Source of the DNA: Alphaproteobacteria bacterium
GTDB lineage: Bacteria; Pseudomonadota; Alphaproteobacteria; JAVJVX01
NCBI GenBank assembly: GCA_040220875.1
Contig: JAVJVX010000009.1
Coordinates: forward strand, 310,001-374,000
Direction: 5' to 3'
DNA length: 64,000 nucleotides
The notes under the pieces: generated by a model
Told to the model about the DNA's origin: nothing
Databases searched by the model: none
Seen by the model: only the letters and a program-made list of their open reading frames with translations
Part shown: in pieces, positions 10,772-19,922 of the stretch
Position numbering within the stretch: position 1 is the first letter of the stretch
How the letters are laid out: each line of letters begins with the position of its first letter
Translations under genes and position numbers: made by a program

Positions 10772-13456
10772 TCAATCCGCAAGCGCGTCAGCCATGCGCC
10801 GGCGCAGACCGTTGACGATCCTTTCCGCGTTCGTATCGCCCTTTCCATCCCGCGCGAGCACCGCCGCGTCCACTGCCGGCAGGAAGGACACGCGGACAGG
10901 GTGCGGGCGAGGCCAGCGGCGCCCGCGTGGCCAGGCCTCGAAACTGCCCGCTATGACCACAGGCACGATCCGGGCCGGCCAATGATCGGTCACGAGGCCG
11001 ATCCCGGGCCGGAACGTCCCAAGCCGGCCATCTATCGAACGCGCCCCTTCCGGAAACCAGATCAGGCTCGTTTTCCGCTTCAGTGCGGCCGCACCATAGG
11101 CGAGGCTTGAGGCGGCCCGACCAACCGGATCGATTGGAAGGACACGGGCAGCGCGCGAGATGGCGCGGGACAAGGGACCGCGGAACAGCATGCCCGTCCA
11201 TCCCGCCCAGCAGAAGTGACGCAGCCGGCCCGGCCCCAGGGCCGCGCCAATAATAAGCGGATCGAGATAACTGGCGTGATTTGGGGTAAGCACGCATGGC
11301 GCGTCCACCGGCAGGTTTTCCAGGCCCGTGACACGCAACCGGAAAACAGCCCGCACAAGCAACATGTTGAGCGTCGCACCAGCGTAAGCGACGCATTTTC
11401 CCAATGGCCCGGGCGGGTCCAACCACCGGCGATCCGACTCGCTCAACACCTGGTCCGGATCGCTTAACGCGGTTTCCAGGTCGATGCCCGGCTCGCTCCC
11501 GCCGGTGACCCGCTGCAACAGCTCTCTCACGGTGCGAATCTCGGCGATGGCCGATTCGGAAAGCCCAACGCCCGTGGCCTCGCTGATCTCGAGCGACAGG
11601 TTAAGCCATTCGATGGAATCTATACCGATATCCAGCCCCAGGTCGCTGTCAAACGTCAGTCGTGCGCGGCCCGCCCGTTTCCGTACCAGATCGAAGGTCC
11701 GCGCCGCCCTTTCATCGGCGAGCAGCGCCTCATCCTCGATCGAGAGTTCCTCGCGGGGCCAGGCCGTATCTTCGGACCGTCCCTCTCCCCGGTCGGCGGC
11801 GCCCGCCATGTCATACCGCTCCTCGACGAGATGACGCCGTATCTTGCCGAGCCGGGTTCGCGGCAAGCTTTCCCCAGTCAGGCGGTACTCGGCGAGATTC
11901 TGATAGGAAGATAACGTGCGCGATACTTCCCGCACTGCCTCGCGAATCAAGGTCGCCCGGTCATCGCGCGCGCCAAGAGACGGGGCCGGCACGATCAGCC
12001 CGAGGATCCGTCCCTCGCGCTCGAATACCGCAATTTCGGAAATGGCCTCGTGGGCGCCATAAGCTTCCTCAATGTCGTCGGGCTGCACATTTTCGCCCCC
12101 GGCGGTCACCATCAGGGTGGATTTTCGACCGGTCAGATGAAGGTAGCCCTGATCGTCGATCCAGCCGAGATCGCCGGTACGGAACCAGCCATCGTCTGAC
12201 AGTACCTCTCGGGTCTTGTCCGGCAGGTTTAGGTAACCGTGAAAGACACCCGGCCCACGGGCGAGAACTTCTCCCGGCCGGTCTGCCGTGCCCGGCGGAT
12301 CAGTTTTGAGTTCCACTCCCTTGACCGCCCGACCGGCTGTCTCCAGATGCCCTTCCCCCTGGCGGACCAGGGTAAGAAGCGGCGAGGTTTCCGTCAGCCC
12401 ATAACCTGTCGCTACCTGCCACCCCAGCGCCTCGAGAGTGCGCGCGGTCCGCGGCTTGAGCGCGGCGCCGCCCGACACCACCGTCCGCAGCGCCGGGCCG
12501 AAACGGCGACGCAGGGGCCGGAACAGGGCCGGTCCGATCGGCAAACCGTAATCAAGAAAGAACCGGCTGAGCGCGAGGCCGCCATGGTAAAGGGACCGTC
12601 CCAAGGGGAGGCTGCTCGAAAACCGAGTCTCGATTCCGTCCGTCAGCGCCTCATAGAGGCGGGGGACGCCGATCATCAGCGTTGCCCTTCCGCGGTTCAG
12701 CGCATCCAGAATCTGGCCTCCCGTGAAGCCGGACGGCAACACAAGCGTGAGGCGGAGCGCCAGCGGCGCCAGTATCCCGATGACCAGCGGATACACATGG
12801 TGCGGCGGCAGGGGCAGGAGGATCCGGTCATCCCGGCTAACCACCCCAGCGCCGGCGAGGACGCCGAGCTGGTGAATGACGTTCTGGTGGGTCAGGGGGA
12901 CACCCTTGGGTGGACCGGTGGTGCCCGAGGTATAAAACAGGATGGCCCGATCCTTCGGATCCGTTGCGGAATAAAGCGGTGTCTCCGTTTCCTGCTGTTC
13001 TTCTGTCCCCTGCCCGGCGGCTCCCGCCGCCCCAATTCTGGCCGCGATTATTCCGGCCCGATCGCAGGGCGCCTCGAACCGATCTGCCGCATCGGCCCCC
13101 AACAGCGCATGCCGCGCGCCGCTGTCCTTGAGGACGTGTTCGAACGACCTGATAGACATCTGAACATCGACCGGCACCGGACAGGCATTACAGTGAAAGA
13201 GAGCAAGCAAGTTGGTGACCCAGGCCAGACCGCCCTGGCCGGTCAGGACAACCGGATCACCCGCACCGATTCCCTGATCGCGCAGATGGCGGGCCTGCCG
13301 TGCGGCCGCCGCCGTCAGTTCCTCATAGGTCAGCCGCTGCTCTGTCCCGTCCTCGAAGGCGAGAATGGCGGTCCGACTGCCGGCCGAGGAAAGTTCGTTC
13401 ACGAACGCCTGCAGCGAAGCCGGCGGAGCAAAAATTTCCGAAGAATCCGCAACCAT
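10772..13456 (-). CDS. Acyl-activating enzyme / acyl carrier protein / 1-acylglycerol-3-phosphate acyltransferase fusion
   Basis: Three domains in 894 residues. Residues about 1-530 are an ANL-family AMP-forming ligase (P-loop YTSGTTGPPKG near 175, GYGLTETSPLL, RTGDLGWIDDQGYLHLTGR, Lys-containing hinge region). Residues about 570-650 are an acyl carrier domain with the phosphopantetheine serine in GIDSIEWL (about 612). The rest is a PlsC-like acyltransferase with NHASYLDPL (HX4D, about 727) and FPEGARS. The likely job is to activate a fatty acid, hold it on the internal ACP and transfer it to a lysophospholipid, analogous to the Aas salvage enzyme, which lacks an internal ACP. No operon partner is visible. 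The domain calls are strong; the acceptor is not known. Confidence 0.85.
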   Translation of the reverse strand: MVADSSEIFAPPASLQAFVNELSSAGSRTAILAFEDGTEQRLTYEELTAAAARQARHLRDQGIGAGDPVVLTGQGGLAWVTNLLALFHCNACPVPVDVQMSIRSFEHVLKDSGARHALLGADAADRFEAPCDRAGIIAARIGAAGAAGQGTEEQQETETPLYSATDPKDRAILFYTSGTTGPPKGVPLTHQNVIHQLGVLAGAGVVSRDDRILLPLPPHHVYPLVIGILAPLALRLTLVLPSGFTGGQILDALNRGRATLMIGVPRLYEALTDGIETRFSSSLPLGRSLYHGGLALSRFFLDYGLPIGPALFRPLRRRFGPALRTVVSGGAALKPRTARTLEALGWQVATGYGLTETSPLLTLVRQGEGHLETAGRAVKGVELKTDPPGTADRPGEVLARGPGVFHGYLNLPDKTREVLSDDGWFRTGDLGWIDDQGYLHLTGRKSTLMVTAGGENVQPDDIEEAYGAHEAISEIAVFEREGRILGLIVPAPSLGARDDRATLIREAVREVSRTLSSYQNLAEYRLTGESLPRTRLGKIRRHLVEERYDMAGAADRGEGRSEDTAWPREELSIEDEALLADERAARTFDLVRKRAGRARLTFDSDLGLDIGIDSIEWLNLSLEISEATGVGLSESAIAEIRTVRELLQRVTGGSEPGIDLETALSDPDQVLSESDRRWLDPPGPLGKCVAYAGATLNMLLVRAVFRLRVTGLENLPVDAPCVLTPNHASYLDPLIIGAALGPGRLRHFCWAGWTGMLFRGPLSRAISRAARVLPIDPVGRAASSLAYGAAALKRKTSLIWFPEGARSIDGRLGTFRPGIGLVTDHWPARIVPVVIAGSFEAWPRGRRWPRPHPVRVSFLPAVDAAVLARDGKGDTNAERIVNGLRRRMADALAD

Positions 13457-13575
13457 CCGAACAGGCTAGAGTAAAAAAATTTTGTGGCTATGAGGTGGTG
13501 TAATGACTTGGGTCACAGAAATAGCTAGGCTTGCTTGCCTGCTTCCTCACCGAAGGGCCGGGAAAAGGCCGGATA

Positions 13576-14307
13576 GTGCAATCCTCCATCACCCACACAG
13601 GCAGAAGGCGCTGCCGGGCTGCCTTGCTGCTGGCCCTCGCCGTCATCGTGGCCGCCTGCGCGCCAGGAGTGCCGCCGCTCGCGTCATCCGTCCCGCCTGC
13701 CCCTTTAACCGAAACGGCCTATGTTTTTCGGGTCTCCTGGCATGCAGGCATCGTCGTCGCGCGGCGGGATATCTCTCCCTCGGCGATTCCTGAAATAGCT
13801 GATTTTCCGGAAGCCACTTATCTCGAATTCGGCTGGGGCGACCTCGATTACTATCGCGCAGACGACCCCGGCCCCTTCACGGCCCTGAAGGCTGGACTGC
13901 TGCCGTCGCGTTCGGTCATGCACATGGCCGCGTTCGACGCCCTGCCGCGTGCGGGAGATCGGCTAGTCGTTCTGCCCCTGTCTCGCGCCGAACTTGCGCG
14001 GCTTATCAGTGAGATTGGCGGCTCGTTCGCCCGCCCGTCGGCCGACCAGCCTGCGCTGCCGCTTGGGCCCGGGCTTTACGGGCAGAGTCTTTTTTACGCC
14101 GCCCACGGGCCGTTTCACGTCTTCAATACCTGCAATACCTGGGTTGCCCGGAAAATCGCCGCCGCAGGGGTCGAACTGAGCGCCACCGGTGTCGTTACCG
14201 CGACGCAGCTCTTCGAGCGCCTCAGGGGCCTGTCGCGTGTTCCCCGCCGCGAGACCGCGCCGCCCGATGGCGGGCCGGCCAATGCGGATGGTTATAAAAG
14301 CCCCTGA
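13576..14307 (+). CDS. DUF2459 family lipoprotein
   Basis: The N-terminus has a basic stretch and a hydrophobic segment (ALLLALAVIVAACAPG) ending in an AAC lipobox, so a lipoprotein is expected. The mature part (VFRVSWHAGIVVARRDI, YLEFGWGDLDYY, FNTCNTWVA) matches DUF2459 (TIGR02117), a family with a conserved His and Cys that recalls NlpC/P60-like hydrolases; some members were described as urease-associated, but the activity is unproven. An upstream ATG at 13531 would put 15 residues before the signal; the GTG at 13576 places the signal peptide at the N-terminus and is preferred. It stands alone and converges with the LAL regulator, overlapping it slightly at the 3' end. Confidence 0.75.
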   Translation: MQSSITHTGRRRCRAALLLALAVIVAACAPGVPPLASSVPPAPLTETAYVFRVSWHAGIVVARRDISPSAIPEIADFPEATYLEFGWGDLDYYRADDPGPFTALKAGLLPSRSVMHMAAFDALPRAGDRLVVLPLSRAELARLISEIGGSFARPSADQPALPLGPGLYGQSLFYAAHGPFHVFNTCNTWVARKIAAAGVELSATGVVTATQLFERLRGLSRVPRRETAPPDGGPANADGYKSP

Positions 14308-17006
14308 TCCCTCGCCCGGCTGACGGCATGGGTCCGCCGATGAACCCCGAGCTTCTGATAGATCTGGTGGACATACCAGTTGACCGTGCCTACCGCGAGC
14401 GACAGGTCGCCCGCCACCTCGCCGTTGGTCATGCCTTGTGCGATCCGGCGCAATACTTCGCGCTCGCGCAGCTTTAACGGCGCGCCGGCACGATGAAGCT
14501 GCGGCCTCTCGCCGTCCGGCTGAAGCCCGGCCCGAGCAGCCGACCGCCGCAACAATTCAGGGGGGCACTGGTCCAGAACGATGCGCAGGTGAGAGGCTTC
14601 CGTCGCCGACAGCCCGCGGCGGCTGGCCAGTTCGCCAAGCCTGGCGACGACAACGTCACCTTCATCCAGAAAGGGCCGGATGGTTCCGGTCTCGGCCGCA
14701 ATACGGATCGCGTCCCAGAGTCGGTCCAGGCCCTCTTCCTCGCAGTCTAGCCGGAACAGCATATCGGCAAGGACGATATTGAAATTGCAATCCGACCGCC
14801 GATAACCCCGGCGGCGAAGGAAGGCGATCCATGCACGCAGGACGGAAACGGCGCCACTGGCTTCATCCAGCCGGAATGCGACGCGGGCCCGGGCCAGGGC
14901 GCGCGCCTCGTCCGCCGAGGTCTGAAGACGTCCGGGATAAAAACCATCGGTCCCGTGATCCAGGAGCCCCTCGCGCCGGGCGAGCGCCAGAAATCCGCTG
15001 ACATCCCCCTGCAGGCCGAGCCCGCGGAGGCGCTCCTCCACAAGGTGTGCACGCAGACGTGAAAACCCGTGCGCCGCCGCACAGTCGAGCCCCCGCGCGA
15101 AAATCTCGGCCACTTCTTCATGCAACCGCCCCATATCGGCGAGACGCATCCCCGCGACATATCCCGCGATCAACTGATCGACCACACCGAGCGTGGTCGC
15201 CTTGTTGAGATAGAGCTGGACGAGGCGAACCGCTTCCCCGAGGCGATTGCGCTCATACAGGAACCCCGCAAGCGTGAGCGCCGGCAGGGCCACGAAAGAC
15301 GAATGCGCGCCGGCATGTTCGCTCGCCGCTTCGACGGCGCCGCGCAAAATACCTTCCACCTGACCGGCCTCACCAATCCCGATCAAGCAGATTGAGGCAA
15401 AGGTGTCGCTCCATATCTTGCCGCAATGCTGCCGATTGGACCGGAAAAGCTGTTCGCCGCGCGCAGCGTGATCCCGCGCCGCTTTGTAGGAATAGAGATT
15501 GTACTGAGAAAATGCGAAGGCCACATCTGCCGAGCCCTGCAGATACGGGTCGTCGAAGGTCGTTTCCGAGAGAAGGCGTCGCCAGACATCACGCGCCGAA
15601 AGCAGCCTGTCGGCGACCATGAGCTTCATGCCTCGGCGATGCGCGATCAGCGCCTCCAGCTCCTGGCCGTGATCCGCTTCCTCGCCCCTGTTGCGACGGA
15701 CAGTCCGGATCAGGGATTCCGCCTCATCGAAGCGCCATTCATGCACCAGGGCCCAGACGCGGTTGAGAAGAAGCCGCGGCTGGTGGCGGAGAAGCGCCGG
15801 CGGCAGCCGTTCGAGCCAATGAAGGACCTCGCCATAATGACCGGTGTAATAAAACTCGTCACAATGCTTGTTGAGGATACGTACGACGCCCTTGAAATCA
15901 CTCGCCGCAAAACAATGGTGCACGGCCTCGGCCATATATCCGTGACGATTGAACCAGGCCGCCGCCCGACGGTGCAGGCGCTCGACCCGCTTGGCGGGCA
16001 TGTTCGATGCCAGCCGCTGACAAAGAAAATCCGCGAACAGCGCATGGTAGCGAAACCATTTTCGCTCCGGGTCCAACGGCCAAAGGAACAGGTTTAACCG
16101 TTCGATTTCCGCCAGGTGGTGATGGGCGTCCGACTCGCCCGTGACGGCGTCACAAAGGTCGGGGGAAAGCTTTTCCAATATGGCGGTTTTGAGCAGGAAA
16201 TCCCGAACGCCTTGGGGCATGTTGTGAAATACCTCGTTCAACAGATATTCCGACAGCAACTGCTCATGCGCGCCGAATTCGCTGATGGCATCGAGTGGAA
16301 CGCGTCCTTCCTTGAGCGCGACCGCAGCCAGCTGCAAGGCGGCGGGCCAGCCCTCGGTCTTTTCCTGAAGCGCGGCGACTTCATCCCTGGAAAGCGAAGC
16401 GAGGCCCTGACTTTCGAAAAAAGACAGTGCTTCATTTGGTGCAAATGCAAGCTGCGCCTTACCAATTTCAACAATCGAGTCGTTCAGCCGAAGAGTCGCG
16501 CAGTCGAGGGCAGGGCTGACCCGTCCGGCGATGGCAAAGCTGAGCCAGGGGGGACCTTCGCGGAGCAGGAAGCCAAGCCACTCCCAGGACGGGTCGTCCA
16601 GGAAATGAACGTCGTCGAGCACGATCAGGAGCGGTTTCTGCGTCGCCGTCAGGGCCCGAACGACTTCTGCCCGATCGGCCAGGGCCATAGCCGGATCCGG
16701 AAAACGGCTGGCCACATAGGGGGCGCCCTGTGAGACAGCCTGAAGGAACTCGGTGACGAATTGCTGATAACGGCGGTGCCTGTCGTCGAGGCTGAGCCAG
16801 GCCACGTCGGTCCCCTCGTCGTGGACCCGATGCGCGAGCTGGGCCAGCAACCTGGTCTTGCCATAGCCGGCAGGTGCGACCACCGACAGCACCCGCCGGC
16901 CCTGATGAATGAAGGGTGAGAGAAGGTGCCCGCGCCCCACCCCGTGGCGCAAATGAAAGGGCGGCAGCGCGTTGGTTTGCGAGACAGCAGCCCGTGTCGG
17001 TGCCAT
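14292..17006 (-). CDS. MalT-like (LAL) LuxR-family transcriptional regulator, first copy
   Basis: This large 904-residue regulator has an N-terminal STAND/AAA-like ATPase with Walker A APAGYGKT and Walker B-like LLIVLDDVHFLDD, a long helical TPR-like middle, and a C-terminal LuxR helix-turn-helix (LKLREREVLRRIAQGMTNGE, VGTVNWYVHQIYQKLGVHRR). LAL proteins usually activate neighbouring operons after binding ATP and an inducer. The ATG at 17006 has an AGGAGG box about nine bases upstream and is favoured over the ATG at 17048. It is divergent from the Rieske operon starting at 17272, so that operon is its most likely target. The inducer is unknown. Confidence 0.88.
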   Translation of the reverse strand: MAPTRAAVSQTNALPPFHLRHGVGRGHLLSPFIHQGRRVLSVVAPAGYGKTRLLAQLAHRVHDEGTDVAWLSLDDRHRRYQQFVTEFLQAVSQGAPYVASRFPDPAMALADRAEVVRALTATQKPLLIVLDDVHFLDDPSWEWLGFLLREGPPWLSFAIAGRVSPALDCATLRLNDSIVEIGKAQLAFAPNEALSFFESQGLASLSRDEVAALQEKTEGWPAALQLAAVALKEGRVPLDAISEFGAHEQLLSEYLLNEVFHNMPQGVRDFLLKTAILEKLSPDLCDAVTGESDAHHHLAEIERLNLFLWPLDPERKWFRYHALFADFLCQRLASNMPAKRVERLHRRAAAWFNRHGYMAEAVHHCFAASDFKGVVRILNKHCDEFYYTGHYGEVLHWLERLPPALLRHQPRLLLNRVWALVHEWRFDEAESLIRTVRRNRGEEADHGQELEALIAHRRGMKLMVADRLLSARDVWRRLLSETTFDDPYLQGSADVAFAFSQYNLYSYKAARDHAARGEQLFRSNRQHCGKIWSDTFASICLIGIGEAGQVEGILRGAVEAASEHAGAHSSFVALPALTLAGFLYERNRLGEAVRLVQLYLNKATTLGVVDQLIAGYVAGMRLADMGRLHEEVAEIFARGLDCAAAHGFSRLRAHLVEERLRGLGLQGDVSGFLALARREGLLDHGTDGFYPGRLQTSADEARALARARVAFRLDEASGAVSVLRAWIAFLRRRGYRRSDCNFNIVLADMLFRLDCEEEGLDRLWDAIRIAAETGTIRPFLDEGDVVVARLGELASRRGLSATEASHLRIVLDQCPPELLRRSAARAGLQPDGERPQLHRAGAPLKLREREVLRRIAQGMTNGEVAGDLSLAVGTVNWYVHQIYQKLGVHRRTHAVSRARDQGLL

Positions 17007-17271
17007 GCGGTCATCCCCTCCTGGCGGGCGGTACCGGCCTGGAATCACGGTACTCGGCGCCGGGATGAAAGAAAATACGGATTAACCGAGAGGATATCTA
17101 TTAACCATTTGTTTTTTCGCGATTTTATTTTTTGATTCTACTGCAGGTCAGCCATGCGAATCGCGGGTGACTCCCGCAAGCACCCTCCCTAGCCTTTCTG
17201 CCAACAGCGCCCGGTGTTTTCCGGGGTACCGCACCCGACGGCTAACCGACGAATTGAACGGGAGGATCACT

Positions 17272-18462
17272 ATGGCCCCTTTAGATAACACGACGAGTGG
17301 TGACGCCATTGCGGCAAAACTCCGCAGCCAGGGCGATTTCGACGCCAGCCTTCGCCCGCTGGAGGAAGCTTCGACGCTTCCTCCCCTCGCCTACACGTCG
17401 GAGGAATTTTATCAGCTCGAAATAGAGCGCATCTTCATGAAGGAGTGGCTCTGCGTCGGGCGCGCCGATCAGATCCCAAACGCGGGCGATTATTACTGCA
17501 TCGACCTGTTCGATAACCCGCTCGTCATCCTGCGCGACGAGAAAGGCGAGATTCAGGCGCTTTCAACCGTCTGCCGCCATCGCGGCGCCGAGGTGATCCA
17601 GGGCTCCGGCAACACCAAGGAGCTTCTGTGCCGTTACCACCTTTGGTCCTATTCACTCAAGGGCGAGCTTTACGGCGCACCGGAAATGGGTGGCGTCAAG
17701 AATTTCAACAGCAAGAAAATTTGCCTGCCGCGCCTCAAGGTCGAAGTCTGGCAGGGGTTTGTCTTTGTCAGCTTCAACAAGGACGCCACGCCCCTCAGCC
17801 CGCGCCTGAAGGGCGCCGACGAAATTCTCAAGAATTACAAGCTGTCGGAGATGACCACCGTCGTCCTGGCCGAACAGCAGGCGCCCTGGAACTGGAAGTT
17901 GATGCTCGACAATTTCATGGAATTTTATCACGTCTTGGGCCTTCACAAGGGCACGCATGACCCGATGCCGACGCAGCTTTCCAAGGCGGACGCTTACAAC
18001 GGGAATTACGAGCATTCCTTTGGCGAAATTCCGGCCAAACATGGGACGCTTTGGAGCGTCACGGGAGAACATTCGCCGGTTCCCAGAATCCCCAGCCTGA
18101 CCGAACGCGAGAATCATCTGGGTCAGTTCTTCTGCATCTATCCGAACCTTCTGTTTTTCGTCTCGCCGGAAATGATGGGCTTCTATCGAATATTCCCGCG
18201 TTCTCCGGGCACATTCGATCTCACCATCCACGTCTGCATTCCGCCGACCACGGCCGCGCTGCCGGATCTTGAACCGCGACTGAAGTCCGCGACTGACTGC
18301 CTGCTCGTGATCCACGGACAGGATTACTGGGCGTGCGAGTCGATGCAGCGCGGATTTTCGTCGACCCTCGCCGAACAGGGGCGCTTCAGCACCTACGACA
18401 AGCCCTGTAACCAGATCGCCCGATACGTCATCGAACGCGTCCTCGATGGCAAGGGTCTCTAG
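17272..18462 (+). CDS. Rieske non-heme iron oxygenase, alpha subunit (bridging-Glu type)
   Basis: This 396-residue oxygenase has the Rieske [2Fe-2S] motif C-R-H-R-G ... C-R-Y-H-L-W near residues 100-125 and a catalytic iron site in NFMEFYHVLGLH, with two His spaced by four residues. The acidic residue that links the Rieske centre to the iron is Glu rather than the more common Asp, as reported for the carnitine oxygenase CntA. Such enzymes hydroxylate, demethylate or cleave amines and aromatics. The ATG at 17272 follows GGGAGG at good spacing; an upstream frame from 17167 is not supported. It is the first gene of a coupled operon with a glutamine-synthetase-like ligase five bases downstream. 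No reductase is encoded nearby. Confidence 0.9.
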   Translation: MAPLDNTTSGDAIAAKLRSQGDFDASLRPLEEASTLPPLAYTSEEFYQLEIERIFMKEWLCVGRADQIPNAGDYYCIDLFDNPLVILRDEKGEIQALSTVCRHRGAEVIQGSGNTKELLCRYHLWSYSLKGELYGAPEMGGVKNFNSKKICLPRLKVEVWQGFVFVSFNKDATPLSPRLKGADEILKNYKLSEMTTVVLAEQQAPWNWKLMLDNFMEFYHVLGLHKGTHDPMPTQLSKADAYNGNYEHSFGEIPAKHGTLWSVTGEHSPVPRIPSLTERENHLGQFFCIYPNLLFFVSPEMMGFYRIFPRSPGTFDLTIHVCIPPTTAALPDLEPRLKSATDCLLVIHGQDYWACESMQRGFSSTLAEQGRFSTYDKPCNQIARYVIERVLDGKGL

Positions 18463-18467
18463 GCGGC

Positions 18468-19922
18468 ATGACGGCCATGGGGGGTGAAGGAATTCCGACA
18501 GCGGAACCCGGCGGCCGGGAGAGCGCGGTTGACGTTGCCGCATTGCAAGCCACCTTGGCCGCGGAAGGGGTAAAATACTGCCTTGCTGCCTATGTCGACG
18601 TGCACGGCGTCACCAAGGGCAAGGCCGTGCCCCTTTCCCATCTGGGACGAATGTCCCGCGGTTCCGAACTATATACCGGCGCGGCACTGGACGGGCTTGG
18701 CCAGGGCCCGTCCGACGAGGAACTCGCAGTCATTCCCGATCTTGAAAAGCTGACGATCCTGCCCTGGCGTCGCGATACCGCCTGGGTGCCCGGCGACCTG
18801 ACCTTCCGCCGGTCCCCCTGGCCCATGTGTGCCCGTACCGTTCTCAAGCAACAGATGGCGCGCGCCGAGCGGTTGGGGTTGCGGTTCAATCTGGGTATCG
18901 AGTGCGAAATATATCTGGTGTGCCGGGAAAACGGCACGATCGTGCCGGCCAATCCCAACGATACGCTGGCCAAGGCGGCTTACGACGTCGCCAACTTGCT
19001 CGAGAACATGGACTGGCTCGACGAGATCGTCGGCTATATGGACGAGATGGGCTGGGACGTTCATTCATTCGATCACGAAGACGCCAACAGCCAGTTCGAA
19101 CTGGATTTCGCCTATGCCGACGCTGTCACCATGGCGGACCGTTACACCCTCTGGCGGCTCATGGCCAAGGAGGTTGCGCGCCGCCACGGGTTCGAGGCGA
19201 GCTTCATGCCCAAACCCTACAATAATCGCACGGGCAGCGGCGCCCACCTGAACATGTCAATGGAGGACATCTCGACCGGCCGCAATCTTTTCGGCGAAGC
19301 CAGCGACCCGCGCAACTGCGGCCTCTCCCCCCTCGCCTACAAGTTTCTGGCGGGCATTCTCAAACATGCACCGGCGATTGTCGCCGTGACCTGCCCCACG
19401 GTGAACTCCTACAAGCGCCTGGTGAAGACCGGCTCGATGACCGGGTACACCTGGGCGCCGATCTTCATTTCCTATGGCGGCAACAACCGCACCCACATGC
19501 TGCGTGTTCCCATGATAAGGCCCGAGATCGAGGACAGGCAGCCCGGACCCGGCTCGGTCTACCTTTCAAGCGCGCGCGTGGAATGCCGGGCTGCGGATGT
19601 TGCATTCAACCCGTACCTCGCCGCCGCCATGATGCTCGGCGCCGGGCTCGATGGTATCGAGAACGATCTCGATCCTGGCGATCCGCACCAGGAAAACATG
19701 TACGAGCTGAGCGACGCGGAACTGGCGGCGCGAGGCGTGGCACAGCTCCCGAGGACACTGCTTGAGGCGATCGAGGCTTTCGGCGGTGATTCGCTGGGCC
19801 GCGAGGTTATGGGCGACGATCTCTTCGAATCATATATCGCCCTGAAATCCGAGGAATGGTGGCGTTATCACAACGAGATTTCTCCCTGGGAAATTGATTC
19901 CTATCTGACGAAATTCGGATGA
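18468..19922 (+). CDS. Type III glutamine-synthetase-like ligase (possible gamma-glutamylamide synthetase)
   Basis: The 484-residue protein shows glutamine synthetase folds: VKYCLAAYVDVHGVTKGKAVP in the beta-grasp region, metal-binding GIECEIYLV, the NRTGSGAHLNMS block, and the ATP-binding/late block VNSYKRLVKTGSMTGY. It resembles the GS-like enzymes that ligate glutamate to amines (methylamine, isopropylamine, aniline) more than housekeeping GlnA, and it lacks the GlnA adenylylation-loop context; this is judged by eye. Its place directly after a Rieske oxygenase mirrors aniline dioxygenase clusters, where a gamma-glutamylanilide synthetase prepares the substrate. It may capture an amine before oxidation or one released by the oxygenase. 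It overlaps the next gene as ATGA. Confidence 0.8.
   Translation: MTAMGGEGIPTAEPGGRESAVDVAALQATLAAEGVKYCLAAYVDVHGVTKGKAVPLSHLGRMSRGSELYTGAALDGLGQGPSDEELAVIPDLEKLTILPWRRDTAWVPGDLTFRRSPWPMCARTVLKQQMARAERLGLRFNLGIECEIYLVCRENGTIVPANPNDTLAKAAYDVANLLENMDWLDEIVGYMDEMGWDVHSFDHEDANSQFELDFAYADAVTMADRYTLWRLMAKEVARRHGFEASFMPKPYNNRTGSGAHLNMSMEDISTGRNLFGEASDPRNCGLSPLAYKFLAGILKHAPAIVAVTCPTVNSYKRLVKTGSMTGYTWAPIFISYGGNNRTHMLRVPMIRPEIEDRQPGPGSVYLSSARVECRAADVAFNPYLAAAMMLGAGLDGIENDLDPGDPHQENMYELSDAELAARGVAQLPRTLLEAIEAFGGDSLGREVMGDDLFESYIALKSEEWWRYHNEISPWEIDSYLTKFG

Noticed and set aside
12239-13474. 411-codon open frame on the plus strand
   Set aside because: Antisense to the acyl ligase fusion, with low-complexity Arg/Gln-rich translation and no ribosome-binding site.
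17091-17104. GGATATCTATTAAC resembling the GATATC palindrome upstream of the 17272 operon
   Set aside because: It lacks the TT and AA arms; only the six-base core matches.
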